This document shows, one piece after another, positions 50,186-63,402 of a stretch of 64,000 nt of DNA. Within the stretch, counting starts at the first letter, position 1; each line of letters starts with the position of its first letter. The notes under the pieces were generated by a model. That model had not been told where the DNA came from. It saw only the letters and a list, made by a program, of their open reading frames with translations, and made no database searches. Made by a program: the position numbers and the translations under genes. The stretch comes from Polytrichum commune (Eukaryota; Streptophyta; Polytrichopsida; Polytrichales; Polytrichaceae). The stretch is taken from the NCBI GenBank assembly GCA_950295325.1, contig OX485809.1, forward strand, positions 13,328,001 to 13,392,000. Direction: 5' to 3'.

Positions 50186-52880
50186 ATTGTCCGGTGCATA
50201 TCATGACACTACCATTTTGCAAATGTAGTGAGTTAGATTTCAATACGGCCACCAATCAATACCAACACACACTCATTGCATTTGGCCCAAGGCATTTGTG
50301 ACTCCTACCAATCCACCTGCTTTGAATTTAATGGGTTCTTCACACTAGAATGATGGGGTATTGAATTCCATATTGAATGTTAGGGCTACACGCGAATACC
50401 TGTAGGTAACAGGCAGCCTTGACGCACATTAATATGTAGGTACACACAATGGTTTATTTCCAAAGAAAGAGGTTGCAATTAAAAAAACAATTATGATAAT
50501 TTATAGTTGCTTGTTGAAAAGTTCACATTCCACATCTCGAGTAGTGCTCCCCATGAACGAGCATCTCGGAATGACAGAAGAATTATGTAAATGTGATACA
50601 TGGTTTTGTGGAACGCAACCACGGAGCTGTGGAAATGTTATGCACGTGTCATATTTATACAAGGCCGTCATGTCGTACGGTGTTGTGTTACACACGGACC
50701 AAGGAGTTGTGACCATGAAATTCTAACGGTCCCTAAAAATCATCCAAAGGCCATATAGGGGGAAATAGAAATCCGATTTTCAATTGCTAAGGGGCCCTCG
50801 AGCTTACTGTCAACTGGAAGTAGACCATGTTGAGGGACCACAACATATGACCCCACCATGTCAATATAATGTTTCCAGAGGCCAATGACAATAGAATAGA
50901 TTGCCACAACCTCTAGTTTGTGTTAGATTCACCTCTTCTCGATGCACATACCATAATATATGGTAGATCAATGTTTGTGTAGAATGTCATGTAGATTTTT
51001 TGTCCATTCAATTTTCTTCGGTCCCCGTGATGATTTTGGAAAATGTATTGTTTCTTGACCCATGCAATTTTTGTTGATATGCTAAAATTTAATGTGCAAA
51101 ATGCATAATATGAAATCATATTTTCTAACACAAACTTTAATTGTTGCAAGCTGAAAAACATGACATTCATATTATACCAAATTTATCAACGGTTGTTACC
51201 ATATTTTAATTTTATAATTCTCTGATAGTGAACTTAATAATCTATGAGCCACCATAATTTTCAACCCACACATAAAATTCAATTGATCACAATGTTTTCT
51301 ACCCATTGCGACGTTTAGCCCACAACAATATACGTGATCGGTGTAGTATGGATTAGTGATGAAAAATGTGAGCCACCAAAAAAATTAGATATTTAGTGTA
51401 AGGTGTGTGGGTGTTATGCGGTCCTTTCTCATGTACTATGACTTCTACCGGTAAGGTTTACACAACAATACTTGTGTTGCACTAGCAAATCCATAAAGAA
51501 GCATTAGCAATAAATTGGTTTGCCCTGAATTTAATTAGGATCCACATAAATGCATGTTTGTTGTTGATTCCTTAAAGTAAATAAATACGTCCTCCCAACT
51601 TTGTTCAAGATTGAATGTGGAGCACGGTGCAAGCATGGTAAAATGGACCAAAAATAGTGCTATGGTACACCAAAACCATTGTTTTTTGGGTCAAACGCTT
51701 AAAAGTGGTAGCCAAGTATTGTTTAAATTATATGATTCTCATGATGACCTCTATTTTTGTGTTAAATGCTCAAATGTAGAATATAAGCCTAAGATTATCA
51801 AAACTTATCATTAAAAGTGATGCTCACATGCAAATGATTAAATATAGTTTTGGACATAGATTTCATGACCTTAAATATTTTAAAGTTGGATTATTTTCAT
51901 ATTCATTGGATTTATTATTTACTCGAGGGCATCATCACAAAGCTTTGTAATAAAACATCTTTTTAAAGTTATTATATTCCATTTTAGACAAGATGCAGAC
52001 AATTACTTGTTCAATGTCACCTACTTGCACACCACGTGCACCATCTGCTAAAATATATAGATTTTTCTTGGAATTATTTTTGTCATCATGAATTGCTAGG
52101 CTTTATAGAACAATTTTTTTTTTCAAATGTATATGATTTTTTTCATCACGAAATTCAAAGATAGTGCATGGTTTTTAATCACTTACATTTAGCATTGGGC
52201 ATGGATGAGGAGTTGTCTGTGCTTGAATCTAGTAGTCAATGAATTTTGAAGACATAGTTCCAATCTTTTCTATACACATGTCTTTGAGGTATTTTTTATT
52301 CGAGCCTCACTGAATTATGCGCTAACCTTTGTAATAGCACCCTCTTAATGTCACTCCCTGTCTTATATCCCAAGGCCCTAGGTAACGGACGTTCTCCATC
52401 CAAATCTCCCTCCTTGTTGTCACACTTCTTTCCCATGTATCATGGATTTGTCATTAAAATAATCCACCAAAGAATTCAAACCACACACTCGCATACATCT
52501 CATGGTCATCATCATCATTATTACCATTATTATAATGTCGACTTTGTCATATTCCATAATGTCAAATGCTAAATTGATTCCCTATTATTATTCATCCATG
52601 ACCTCCTTAATATCACGTGCACTTTTGGTTGCCACAAGCATGATATTAGGGAGGTTATAAAGTGTAGACACCCATCAAATATAAAATGACCGGTTAAGAG
52701 AAGTAACGGCATAGCACCCACATATATATACCTCACTCATGAGACCAAGTCACGGGGCCCGCCCCACCCATCTAAGCTAGAACTTGAGTTAGTTATTTTA
52801 TTGGGATGGGTGCTATTGAGGAGGTAAAGTACGGCCCAAAGGGTTTCATGGCCCACGTGTTGGTAGAGAGTCGTCACGCA
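50186..52880. other. Repeat-rich intergenic
   Basis: It contains family Y copy 2 (50685-50870) and a lone TATTTAGTGTA terminus at about 51388. Short frames at 50493-50726 and 52348-52572 show no known domain. Confidence 0.4.
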
Positions 52881-54430
52881 TGCGATGCTATATTGTATTC
52901 ATTTAACGTACCGACAACAAGGGCCGCGCCCACTTCACAAGTCTCCACGTGTCGAGGAAAACGGTCAAGAGCACTCCAATTGTGACATGTGCCTTGTGTG
53001 TCCACATTGCGGGGTGCATGCCATGTTTCAATGGTCAACAAGTGAAACGATTATTGATGGGCTCCATCGGATTCAATGTAATAATGGGAAGCGGGCTGGA
53101 CTCGACGTGCATGCAACTGGGGCCACAATAGAACTCGTGCCAAATTGCATGGGCCCCAATCTGCTCAACCATGACACCATCATATTCGATATTTTATGAT
53201 GCCCACCCTGCCTGACTTTGGGGGGGGGGGGGGGGAATACCCTTGCATTCTTTGAAAGCCCTTGTCTACAAAACCCATGTTGAGTGCACTTCACCTCAAG
53301 GACCATAATCCAATGTATATGTCCACTTCCCCAGTAAATAAGCAATTGATTGGGATTTATTTCCAAAGTGAAACCATCAACAAAACATGTAATCAAACTT
53401 GGAAAGTCAAAAATATTACAAAATCTTCATTAGCATTCGTGACTTTTATAATTTATGACTCACCATTGAAAAGTGCCTTTGTTGTTTTAAAATGAAACCT
53501 AAATTGCATTATTATTTTTAGTATTTGTTTTAAACAATGTTCTAGCTAATTACTTATACTCACACAAGTATTCATACACATTCAAACTAGGGTGTTAAGC
53601 CTAATTGAACGTAATGAGCCTAATTAAGCCTGATTAAATTAAAAAAATATGCTTGCCAAAGTAATCGAGCCTAATTAAATCTGAAATCTGCTTACTTGAA
53701 TTAAGTATGGTTAAATGCATATATGAGCATTGATGTGCTTAATCAAGTGTGATCACGGTGCTTGAATCTCAATGCAAAAATCTCAATGCTTTTGTCATCG
53801 GATATGGCTTGGTACATGTCTATGAGCCCAAATTCATTGTTGAAAATGGTACCAAGACATATGTGTTGTTCCACTACATTATTACTCTAGGTGATTAGCA
53901 TGTTTGACGCAAATTAATGTAAAACTCAAAGTAGAGTGTCACACTTGTCACACTTGTCACACTCGTAGTAGTTGGAACCTCTACAAAATCCCATGTGCCA
54001 CCTCAAAAATTGAAGAAGCATTTTGACACCAAAATGCACAACCTACTTATCACCTATGATACTTTTGTTCACCAATTGTTCCAAAATACAAAGATAACTA
54101 TTGACAAATAACAATGTTGACAACATGGCATTTTACAAGTTGTAGATAATCCGGTGTGATCCTTCCCGTGTAATGCTCGTGATATTAGACAATGTATAGC
54201 ACTCACGGATGAAATACTCGGAACGTTGTATCTTAGATATGAATGTTATTGCACACTTTTAAAGGGTAGATGGTCTTCAACATTCTTGTCCTATATAAAT
54301 GGGACGTATGATTGTATTTAGTAATTTCTTATGGTGGTATTTAGATCAAAGGATGTTTTAGGAGATTGGAATGATGAAAGCATTCAACTCCATGTAAGAT
54401 GAAGATGGTAAGAAAAAAGGTTGGCGCTTA
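52881..54430. other. Intergenic with G tract
   Basis: A 104-codon frame at 52885-53199 (+) has a CPHCGVH segment but no recognisable domain, so it is not called a gene. A run of 16 G is at 53220-53235. A CACTTGTCA-type triplication is at about 53941-53962. Confidence 0.4.
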
Positions 54431-54439
54431 TTTAGAGTA

Positions 54440-54990
54440 GAGGCGTCCATTCCCAATCATGGTACTGTCAACAATCTATCATGTGTCATAATTTCAATCA
54501 TGCTAAGATTGATTTCGGTGATTTCTTTTCATGGGTGGTTGAAATAAGGTTCCATGTTTCACAATATCTAAGGATTAGTTCCCATGTAGGTCACTTGCCT
54601 GCCAAATGAGAATGGAAATACACATGTCACTAGGTGAAATCTACATTTTCACTAGAATTTGGTGGGTGAAATGGCCAACATGGAAAGTAACCTTGTCTCT
54701 AACTTCGATTATAATATTGTCATGGAATCAACAATGCCATGACACATGTCCCTAATTTTGAGTTCTAGAGTGAGGAGGAATTCGCCTCAAAATGAGTGGT
54801 AATGTGTTCGGGCCAACTTTTGGCCTTGATATTTCATAGTATTTTCAATATAAGGAATAAAATTACCAAAGAATTTGCAATCCTCCTAATTTATATCTTC
54901 CTACGTGGGCAAATTTGCACCACCTCATACTTCTCTAGAGTTGGTGCAAAATCTCTCGAGTGGTTGGTTATGGGCATCTCTACTCTAGTC
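54440..54990. repeat. Dispersed repeat family X, copy 2
   Basis: It pairs with 43740-44340; the match includes GATTTCGGTGATTTC, ATGGGTGGTTGAAATAAGG and GTTCGGGCCAACTTTTGGCC. Diverged, same orientation, no protein recognised. Confidence 0.65.
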
Positions 54991-55730
54991 ACTTTGTGTG
55001 CCACACCTCAAAGATGATTTGTTTGATGGCTAACTATATTAGTCCCATTGATATGTGCAATCAAGGTCACTTTACACTAGACCTAGAGGGACTTGAACCC
55101 ATAATATAAAAATTATGCCATTTGGTCGAGAAGACAGAGACAATCCAAATTCACTTGACATTGGACCTCGAAGAATGAGAACCAAAGGAATTTCAATAGA
55201 TGAAAAAACCTACATGGTATCCTACACGGTGGCAAGTAAACAATGTTTCGTGGTCTACTAGAGTGTGCTAGGCCCATGAAACAGAAGGCGGATCTAACCC
55301 AAAACTAGGGGGTTTGGCAAGCTATTAATATGTTATTGACTCCTAGAAATGTTTTGTTGCCATAGTGGGCGAACATTAACATATGTTGCGGTCCATCGAT
55401 ATGGTCCAGTTTCACTTTAATTTGCTCAAGGGCCCATTGATTGAAAAAACAACAAGATTCTTATTTCACCATAGTTCGGCCTTTGGATGATTTTCAAGGT
55501 CATGACTCTTGGTTTGTGTGTAAACGGACCTCAAGTTGACCTTGCACATATGTTGATTCCTTACGCCATGCAAATTACCTCGGATCAAAACCATATCGCA
55601 AAAAGCTTAGATTTGTGTCCCATCATCCATGTAGCAATCACAATGAACACGTATATAATGTTATCGTGGGAAAAGAATGTTCAAAATAGTGTGGAATGTT
55701 GATAACTTAGCAAGGGTCACTTAATTGCAC

Positions 55731-55974
55731 ATATGAACCTTATGGCATGACACCAGTGTCCCAAATAAATTGGAGCCTCCTTAATGATCGGTTTTGTGGT
55801 TGTAAGTGATTTAAAAATAGAAATCAACTTCGAACATCATAGCGTGTACATGACGTCGAGATAATCTCAACACCACTTTGATCACCTTTAACTTACCATT
55901 TTTGACGTTGACACGGGCTTTAGGGTTTAACTAGTGTATTACAAGACACTAGTGTCCTGCCATAAGGTTCATAT
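55731..55974. mobile_element. MITE-like element with palindromic termini, family 2, copy 2
   Basis: The ends form a near-perfect 30-bp inverted repeat: ATATGAACCTTATGGCATGA then CACCAGTGTC on the left, mirrored on the right by GACACTAGTGTCCTGCCATA then AGGTTCATAT. The inner GACACTAGTGTC is itself a palindrome. The interior matches 42402-42626 (AGCGTGTACATGAC, TTTTTGACGTTGACACGGGC). Confidence 0.78.
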
Positions 55975-57071
55975 CATGGATCTATTGAAATTAAGCGTTG
56001 TTTGTATAAAAAACTATACAATGTAAGACACTTCTTTGGAAATAAGATTGACCATGGCAAGAATGAATGATAGAGTGACATGGAGTCCTACATGTCAAAA
56101 AATGGATAATGTTTAGATATCACATGAATTTGGGTTGTCTCCATTGAAAATGAAGGTGATTGTTAGAGGGAAACCCTTGTTATTGAATACATTTTAAGTA
56201 ATTTCTCCACTAAATTTTTGGAGAGTTTTCCGTTTTAGGTTTTTTCAATTGAAACAATATGTCCCATTCTAAGTCTACCATAGCAATACACAACCTTTAG
56301 GTTGAGGTTCTTTTTCTAAAAAGGCAAGACTTTATTGTATGTGGGCATAGATAATGGTTGGAGATTTTGGTGGTGACATGCCATTCATACGTTGAACCCC
56401 ATGCGGCAAGTAAATTGGCATGTTTGTGTTATTAGCCAATAATGTGGTAACACAAGCCCGGATATGGCCCAACCATTAGTTTGCCTTCACATAATGAACA
56501 ATATTCGAGCATGACTATTCATTTTGTGAGGATGACTCAACATTAAAAGGGGCATCATGCTCCCAAAATTCTCACCCTCAATGTGCAACACCCTATTGTC
56601 AAGTAATGTTACGGCTTTATACTATGTCCCATAACCAAAGGTTTGAAAAGGTGATGTGGATTTATTTTGCTCATGTCTTTGGGTTGCCGATCTTGTAAAA
56701 CATGTTTACTCACAACCCCTGGTCACATGTGTAAATTGGCCCAAGAGCAATGCTTAGGCCCACTTTATACTCAGCACCGGATCAGGCACCAACCCAAACT
56801 CTACAAATTTGCTCGGTTTCATCAAATCCGGCCCGAGCTTTATAATAGAGTTGGGCTTGAACATCTAGTCATCCTATGCGGTGTCCCAAGTGACAAAATT
56901 TTGGAGCTAAATCTTCGGACCAACTTGAAAAAACTAGGATGAGGTTTTTAAGGGCTCAAACTATCAAAATGGGCCAAATTGTGTTTATCCATTGGATAGT
57001 GAAACATATGTACCATCGATCCATGGAAAGCAAATTCTCTTCACCAATATTTTCCCTAAGAGCATGTTCAC

Positions 57072-57430
57072 TACTCTAAATATGATCTTTTAGTGTCACC
57101 AATTCTAATCTAGTAGGTCAGTACTAATTGTAAACTGTGGTATAGTGTCACCAACACTAAATGTTTACCCAACATTATTTGTCAGTTCCTGTAATTTTAT
57201 TTGGGAATTATAGATTTACCATGTTGCAAATATTGTTGCTTACCAAGTAAATTTTCATCCAAATTTCAATCATCCATGACAAATATTTCACCACAAGCTG
57301 ATGACAAGAGAAGGTAGAGTTTTGGCCTATGGATGAACTCATCCATCATCCAGGACAATATTTGTTCATTTATTCATAAGAAGTGTCATCTGAAAATTAC
57401 CATATGGCACTAAATATCATATTTAGTGTA
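57072..57430. mobile_element. CACTAAATA-family MITE, copy B (inverted)
   Basis: It is the reverse orientation of copy A: the interior GATGAACTCATCCATCATCC and CATCCATGACAAATATT are reverse complements of copy A segments. The ends are TACTCTAAATATGATC and ATATTTAGTGTA, with TA at both borders. Confidence 0.78.
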
Positions 57431-58039
57431 GGTTTTCAAAGAACGCCCGACAATGGAACAATGCCAGGTTAAGCACGCGAGCTAGACTCATGTGTCAAGC
57501 TTAGCCGGTATTATATTGGTGGCAACTTGGTAGGGTCTAGATAACTCTCTTGGGCCAAAATATAATGGGTATATCGAGGCCCAACTTTCAACTCCCGCAT
57601 ATGAGAATCAATTATTAATATTTCTTTGACGAAATATAATGTTATTTCTATGCGAAGTCTTGTATATTGTAAGATATTAGTTTTGATTATGGGACCCAAA
57701 ATTTATGCCTCACGACTTTACACCGTGACAAGGTTGGACCTGGAAAAATGGATTGAGGGCTTAATGCTTGAGAATCAAGTAGTCCTTAATGTGGCCCTAA
57801 GCCTTATTATAAATCCAGGCTCGTTCACACAGAAGCCCATAAATTATAGCCCAAAGTGTAAACCCGAATTCCTTCCCCAAATTCCGTCAGGCCTACCTCG
57901 AAGAAGCGTCCCAAAAGAATTCCCTACAATCCCTGCCAACATTATCCATACCAGCCATGTGAGGTCCCATGTAACTATTTCCCATTTGCCGAAGATGTTA
58001 TGAATTGTGGTCCAAAACTACCTTCACGTAAACCTAAAG

Positions 58040-58669
58040 AGGGGGACGCATGACACTCTAGGCCAATGAGAAGTCAAGGATTCTCATTCTCTCTCTCACT
58101 CAAGAGCCGTGGCCTATGGGTTTGGAAGGGGCATTGGGACCCCCTTCCCAGCTGAATATTTGGAATGGATATGGAGAGGGGAATGATGCCGCACACTCCA
58201 ACGGCCGCGGACAAGAAGGAGGAGAAGATAAGTGTTGAGTAAGAAGTGAAGCGCAGGCGAAGGGCCGAGGCCTCCGTCACGAGGAGCCTCCTCATCACGC
58301 TTATCTGTTCCCTTCGCCGCGCCTGCCTGTCGGCCGTGGGGGCGGCGACGGCAACAGACGGCGCCTCCATGTATCCCCCTTGTCCTTGCTGCGCTGCTTA
58401 CAAAGGTTGTGACAATTGCATTACGTGTTCCTTCCTCATTTCATTCTCATTTTCGCTGCATTGCATGGCATTCGTACAGTACATTCACAACTGTAGGGGG
58501 GGAGAGAGCACTACGGACGAATAACCACGGCGGCAGAATAAAGAGGCGTCCTCGTTTGCATCGATGCCCCCAGGTTGCGTAATGGCACTTTCGGATTTGT
58601 TTGGGTAGGGTTTTTGTGGGGGGTTTTGGTTCCGATCGTTGTTGGTGCGAGGGTGGTTAGGGTTGGGTG
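58040..58669 (+). promoter_or_regulatory. Leader/promoter region of the carrier gene
   Basis: A GC-richer stretch precedes the start codon. A CCAAT word is at about 58062 and a CT tract at about 58086-58102. Frames on both strands (58074-58370 and 58246-58524) look like chance frames in GC-rich DNA. The transcription start is not determined. Confidence 0.35.
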
Positions 58670-61146
58670 ATGGCGATGAACAGGGGGGGGGATGCGTCTG
58701 TTCCTGGTGCCAAGGAGAATGCGCTTGCCATTCCGACCTACTTCAAGGCGGTGTCGGGCTCGCTCGGGGGTTTGGTGGAGGCATGTTGCCTGCAACCCAT
58801 CGACGTGATCAAGACTCGCCTGCAATTGGACCACGCCAAAGCCTACAAGGGGATATGGCACTGCGGTACCACGGTGGTGAAGCAGGAGGGCGTGCGTGCG
58901 CTCTGGAAGGGGCTCACGCCGTTCGCAACGCACTTGACTCTCAAGTACACCCTGCGGATGGGGTCCAACGCGCTGTTGCAGACGGCGTTCGTGGACTCGG
59001 AGACGGGTAAGATCAGTACCGTGGGGCGTGCCGCGTCAGGGTTTGGCGCTGGAGTCTTGGAGGCTGTGGCGATCGTTACCCCGTTCGAGGTAAATAACAC
59101 GAACCTGGCAGCAACCTGGATCATCCCATGGTTTGCAAGGTCTAATGGTAACGCTAAAATATTCCTTAGGTATTTCTCAGGTCTGTCGCCACTTAAATCC
59201 AAGGCCGCAACCCGAATCTCATGTGAAGTCCGAATTCCTTATGTCACCCAAGGTCGGGATAGTTCTCGATTGGGTGACTTTCCTAGCACTTGATTTTCAG
59301 TGCATCTTTACCGCTGTGGTCTCCAACTGTGCATAGTGCTACCCAACTATATGCATAATGAGATATCCAGGTGACCGGGAATTCTCAATCAATCATGCAT
59401 GTGGGAATCTAGGAACTCGCCTGGACGAGATAGGTGCAGGCCGGCTTGTCAGTGTCCGTTCAAGTTGTTCACCTTTAAAACGAGGGAGTCGTTTTAGGGT
59501 GCTCTAATTCTTGCGATGCCCGTTTGCAGATTACATATAGAGTTCGATCTACTCGAAAGTGAAGCATTGCCATATTTCATGCCGGTAGCAACATTAGAGT
59601 TATCTCTTCTATGCTGCACTTCATCTTGAGTAAAGAATGTCGCGCTTTTCAGATGGTGCCCTTTCATACGACAAGAGGGTCATCACGTGCGCGTGGGGTT
59701 TTGGAGTCAATGAAGTCGTGCTGTATGTAGTGGAGGAGTAATGGATGAATTCTTAAATGCTTGTCCAGGATTGAGATTTCTGTGGAGTTTCCTGGGCTAT
59801 CAACTCGCAGCTGTCGTTTACTGTGCTATTTGTGTTGGGATCCGGTGCGCGGATTTATGTAGGATCGAATGCGCAGAAAAACCGAGAGATGGATTCCTGG
59901 ATAACTGTTCGCTAGGAATATTCTGAATAGAGAGCATCAAGCGATGAGAGATTTGAGGCTCAGGGATTGAGATCTTCTAGGGATGTGGAATCTGCGATAT
60001 TAGTGTAACAGATGTGGGGTTGTAGATTATGTCACATCTTTGGTCAATGAAGCACTGGACCTTCAGAGTTATTTGGACACTTGCTGCGCTGACAAAATGG
60101 ACTGACGACGTCGTACATGGTCAATTGCATGGTCTCCAGAGATTTTTGATGGTCAGAGTCTAATGTGAAGAGTAAGCTGGAATATGAGAAACTGCGTATC
60201 ATATTTCATTTGTAGCTGTAGAGGAGCGCTTAAATCTTCCAGATGTTACATTGCATACTGTCCTCCTCTTTATCTCGATGTTTTGGACAACACCACCTGA
60301 GCTCTGATTACTTCTGTGATGGCTATGCTTTTTTCTTGGGTCTAGGGATGTGTGTGATTTACTTTGAAACTTAATATTCTACCAAATTTTATTATTTCTA
60401 ACCCAAGTAAGGGCTTTTCCCAGCACTTGTGTGTGGTGTTCATTGTCTCCAGATGCTTACTTTTCTGCCTAGATTTACCAGCAAGAGTTCACTAACCACT
60501 TTGAAGAACATTGAATCACTGGAGGAAGGGGTATTCTGAAATACTAACATTGAATGGGGCTTGGGGAGGACAGGTTGTGAAAATTCGCCTTCAGCAACAG
60601 AAAGGAGTGGGTAAAGAGCTATTGAAATACAAAGGACCTTTGCATTGTGCTACGACAATTGTTCGTGAAGAAGGGATCAGGGGGCTTTGGGCAGGAGCTG
60701 TCCCTACCATTTGTCGAAATGGAACCAATCAGGCTGTGATGTTTTCTGTGAAGAACGGGGTGGACCAATTTTTATGGCACAAATATGAAGGAGACGGAGT
60801 TACTCTCCTACCATGGCAGTCTATGGTTTCGGGATTCTTAGCAGGATTTGCTGGACCAGTTGCCACAGGACCATTTGATGTTGTGAAGACGAGGCTTATG
60901 GCTCAACAACGAGGTCAGCTGGGAGAGGAAGTCCGATACAGAGGGATGGGCCATGCCATTAGTCGTATATATGCCGAGGAAGGTCTGAAGGCATTATGGA
61001 AGGGTTTGCTACCCCGCTTAATGCGCATTCCACCAGGCCAAGCTATCATGTGGGCTGTTGCAGACCAGGTGACGGGTCTTTACGAGCGTAGGATCTTGAA
61101 GTCGATCAACCTGGTGCCAGTTGAGGGTGTGGCTGGAGGCAAGTGA
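58670..61146 (+). CDS. SFC1: Mitochondrial succinate/fumarate-type carrier
   Basis: Two exons, 58670-59089 and 60574-61146 (TGA), join at phase 0 to 330 residues. The product is a mitochondrial carrier with three tandem repeats, each starting with a Px[DE]xx[KR] signature: PIDVIKTRL near residue 44, PFE then VVKIRL at the exon junction (about 138-146), and PFDVVKTRL near residue 240. Conserved SFC-type segments are GLTPFATHLTLKYTLRMGSN, RNGTNQAVMF, LPRLMRIPPGQAIMWAVADQ and VTGLYE. The family exchanges dicarboxylates (yeast Sfc1: cytosolic succinate for matrix fumarate) or tricarboxylates across the inner mitochondrial membrane. The transported substrate of the plant member is best treated as unproven. 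Start: ATG at 58670; a second ATG two codons on is possible. The first exon carries a run of nine G (58683-58691) that codes Arg-Gly-Gly; a slip there would break the frame. Confidence 0.95.
59090..60573 (+). other. Intron of the carrier gene
   Basis: The 1484-bp GT-AG intron has donor GAG/GTAAAT and acceptor GGAGGACAG. It splits the second carrier signature between PFE and VVKIR. No gene or repeat is recognised in it. Confidence 0.92.
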
Positions 61147-63250
61147 GGTAGTAGATGTATGAATTTATATTCATGTCATCAGAGGAGGGGTACAGAAGTG
61201 CAGGGGCTTACTTGTAGGTGGTCATCTACAGAGGAGACATTTTGAACTGCGAGATATTCTTGACTAGGTTGATACTAATCGAGGGTTACATGTCCTTGGC
61301 TAAGGAGTTCCCAGTTGTGTGATGGATGAGAATGTGTCAGAGCTGTATCACTGGGGACAAGATTTGGGTTAGGCGTTTCTGCAGTTATCTAGCCATCTAG
61401 TTAGGGGAGCCAAGTTTTTGTGGCACCGTTTGGTGGACTTGGTCAATAGTTGAGTGATGTCCGTGAATATTTAGGAAGGCTGTTGTGACAAAATTCGGAT
61501 CAGTGCCAGTTGGGTCTGGCCACATGGCAAGACCAAGAGTTCACAGAAGATTTTGTAACATAAAGAGCAGGACAAGGGTCTGCCCATACAAGGGCACCCT
61601 GGGGCGGGAGCAGAGGAGGGGAGTCGATCAAGGATAGTACTCCATCACTTAATTACTTCACATTGAGCAAGGTAGTGTAGTCAGGGTATATGGCCAGACC
61701 CATACAAGTCACAAGAGCAACCATGGGGTTCAAGCCAGCTACTGGGTTTAGAGTAGGCAACTGTGTCTGAAGACAGTGAGGAACCATTGAACTCAGTTTT
61801 GTACGTGAGGCTGCAATTCAGTTCTCCATTCTTTCCCAAAATTTGAACTCAATACATTGTTGAGTACAGTTCTTTCAGTCAACTGCAATTCACCTCATCT
61901 GTTCAAGACTCAGCAGTTCCTGAGTTCACCTTGTAAGTTTATCATGCCAGATGGCCTTTGGAACTCATATTAAATAATGATTTGCAACATAACAGTGTTT
62001 GTCCTTAGTTTATGTTTAGGGCAACGTTGTCAGGTTACTGTGTACATTAGTTAGTTGTTTAAATATTAGGCATGATTTGCATGCATAACTTGCAGCTCCA
62101 GCGCTTATCTCATTTGATGACCGAGATGGAGTGTTGGTTGACCCCAGGCTTGTCTGTAGTCCAGGTCAGGAGGACCTCCTTCCTCCTGCTTTTTGTTTTG
62201 AGTGGTTGTTTTTTACCTTCAAATGTTGGTGAGGTGAGGCATGTTTTCCTTGTGACTTTTCCTATTCCTTTCCTGCATCAACAATGTAGTATGGTGCTTA
62301 CCAACATTATAGCCTTCAAGTATGTGCTTGAGTGACATTCTCCAGGCTGTTATCCTCAAAACTTTAGCCTGTCAAAATGCGAACCCCCTGTCTGATATAC
62401 AGATGGTATCATAGACCACGACTCCATTTCTTGGGACTGTACTAAGTGTGAAGATGTGACAGTGTTGGATACTTATCTTCCACCGCCTTAACCCTCCAAT
62501 ACCTATAGTGCTTTGTTCATCTGAAAAGGGGTTGGCAAGCAGCTTCTTAGCCTTTGAGAGTAATATAACTGTGAAGAACAGTTCTCTGTCCTATTGGTAT
62601 CTATAACAGGAGACCAGGAATAATAACAAGAAATAAGTAAGTGATTGTATTTAACATCTGGATCTCATTAGGTAGTAATGAAGACATATTTGGTTTCACG
62701 AGTTAAGCTAGAGTGACTTAAGTTATTGCCAAGCATGAAAACCAATGTTTTGTGGTTGGAACTTCACTATATTAGGTTGGATTGATGGATGGGCTTGGCT
62801 CAGTTGGTCTGGCCGGTGCTGACCAAGTCCGAGGGTGAAGTGACTGTTTTTCAGGCTATTGTTGAAGCTTCGGATAACTTATGTAGTGTTGTTTCAATCC
62901 TACAAACTGCATCTACTCTTCACGACTGTTTTAGGTATAACTTAAGCGGAACTTTGGCGTGTTCTTGCTACAGATGCAAGAGCAAGATTTGCTCCAAGTG
63001 ATTACTGTTGGACCTGGTAAAACATGTGGGCCAACTGTTTGAAGAGCCAGGAATTTTTGGTGGACTTACTAATTATTGTCCATGGATCGACAAGGTTGTT
63101 GCATGTGAGGAATCCTGAGTTGTTAATTAGGGACACCTAAGCCCTAAAGTCTCGAAGGAATCATAAAAGTGCTTGCCTATTTTTAAAGTCACCTAAAAAC
63201 TACTTGCTACTTATTAGCTCAGCATAATCTAGGGCTTTTTCTAATTCTTG
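61147..63250. other. Downstream flank of the carrier gene, no further gene seen
   Basis: The first part is presumably 3' untranslated sequence. Short frames at 62072-62335 and 62789-63001 show no known domain. Confidence 0.4.
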
Positions 63251-63256
63251 TACGTC

Positions 63257-63402
63257 CATAACATCACTCAGCTGATGAGCTGTGTTCATGGGCCCGGTAA
63301 TTGATTCGAGAATAAAAACTCTAGATGCCATCCTCCCTCTGCTGTAGACCGAATTTGAAGTCAGGGCAGCCGAACACAATGCATCAGCTTAGTAATGTTA
63401 TG
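63257..63402. mobile_element. Small inverted-repeat element, CATAACA family, copy 2
   Basis: The 146-bp unit runs from CATAACATCACTCAGCTGAT to TCAGCTTAGTAATGTTATG. The interior (TTGATTCGAGAATAAAAACT, GAAGTCAGGGCAGC) matches the copy at 10284-10433. No coding sequence. Confidence 0.7.

Noticed and set aside
52885-53199. 104-codon frame with a CPHCGVH segment
   Set aside because: There is only one partial Cys/His cluster, no recognisable domain, and it lies in repeat-rich DNA.
55075-55160. tRNA-like GTTCAAGTCC word on the minus strand
   Set aside because: Only the T-loop-like part is present; the T stem is mispaired and no acceptor, D or anticodon stems can be drawn.
57626-58003. 125-codon frame upstream of the carrier gene
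   Set aside because: No domain or family resemblance, and the base composition matches the surrounding intergenic DNA.
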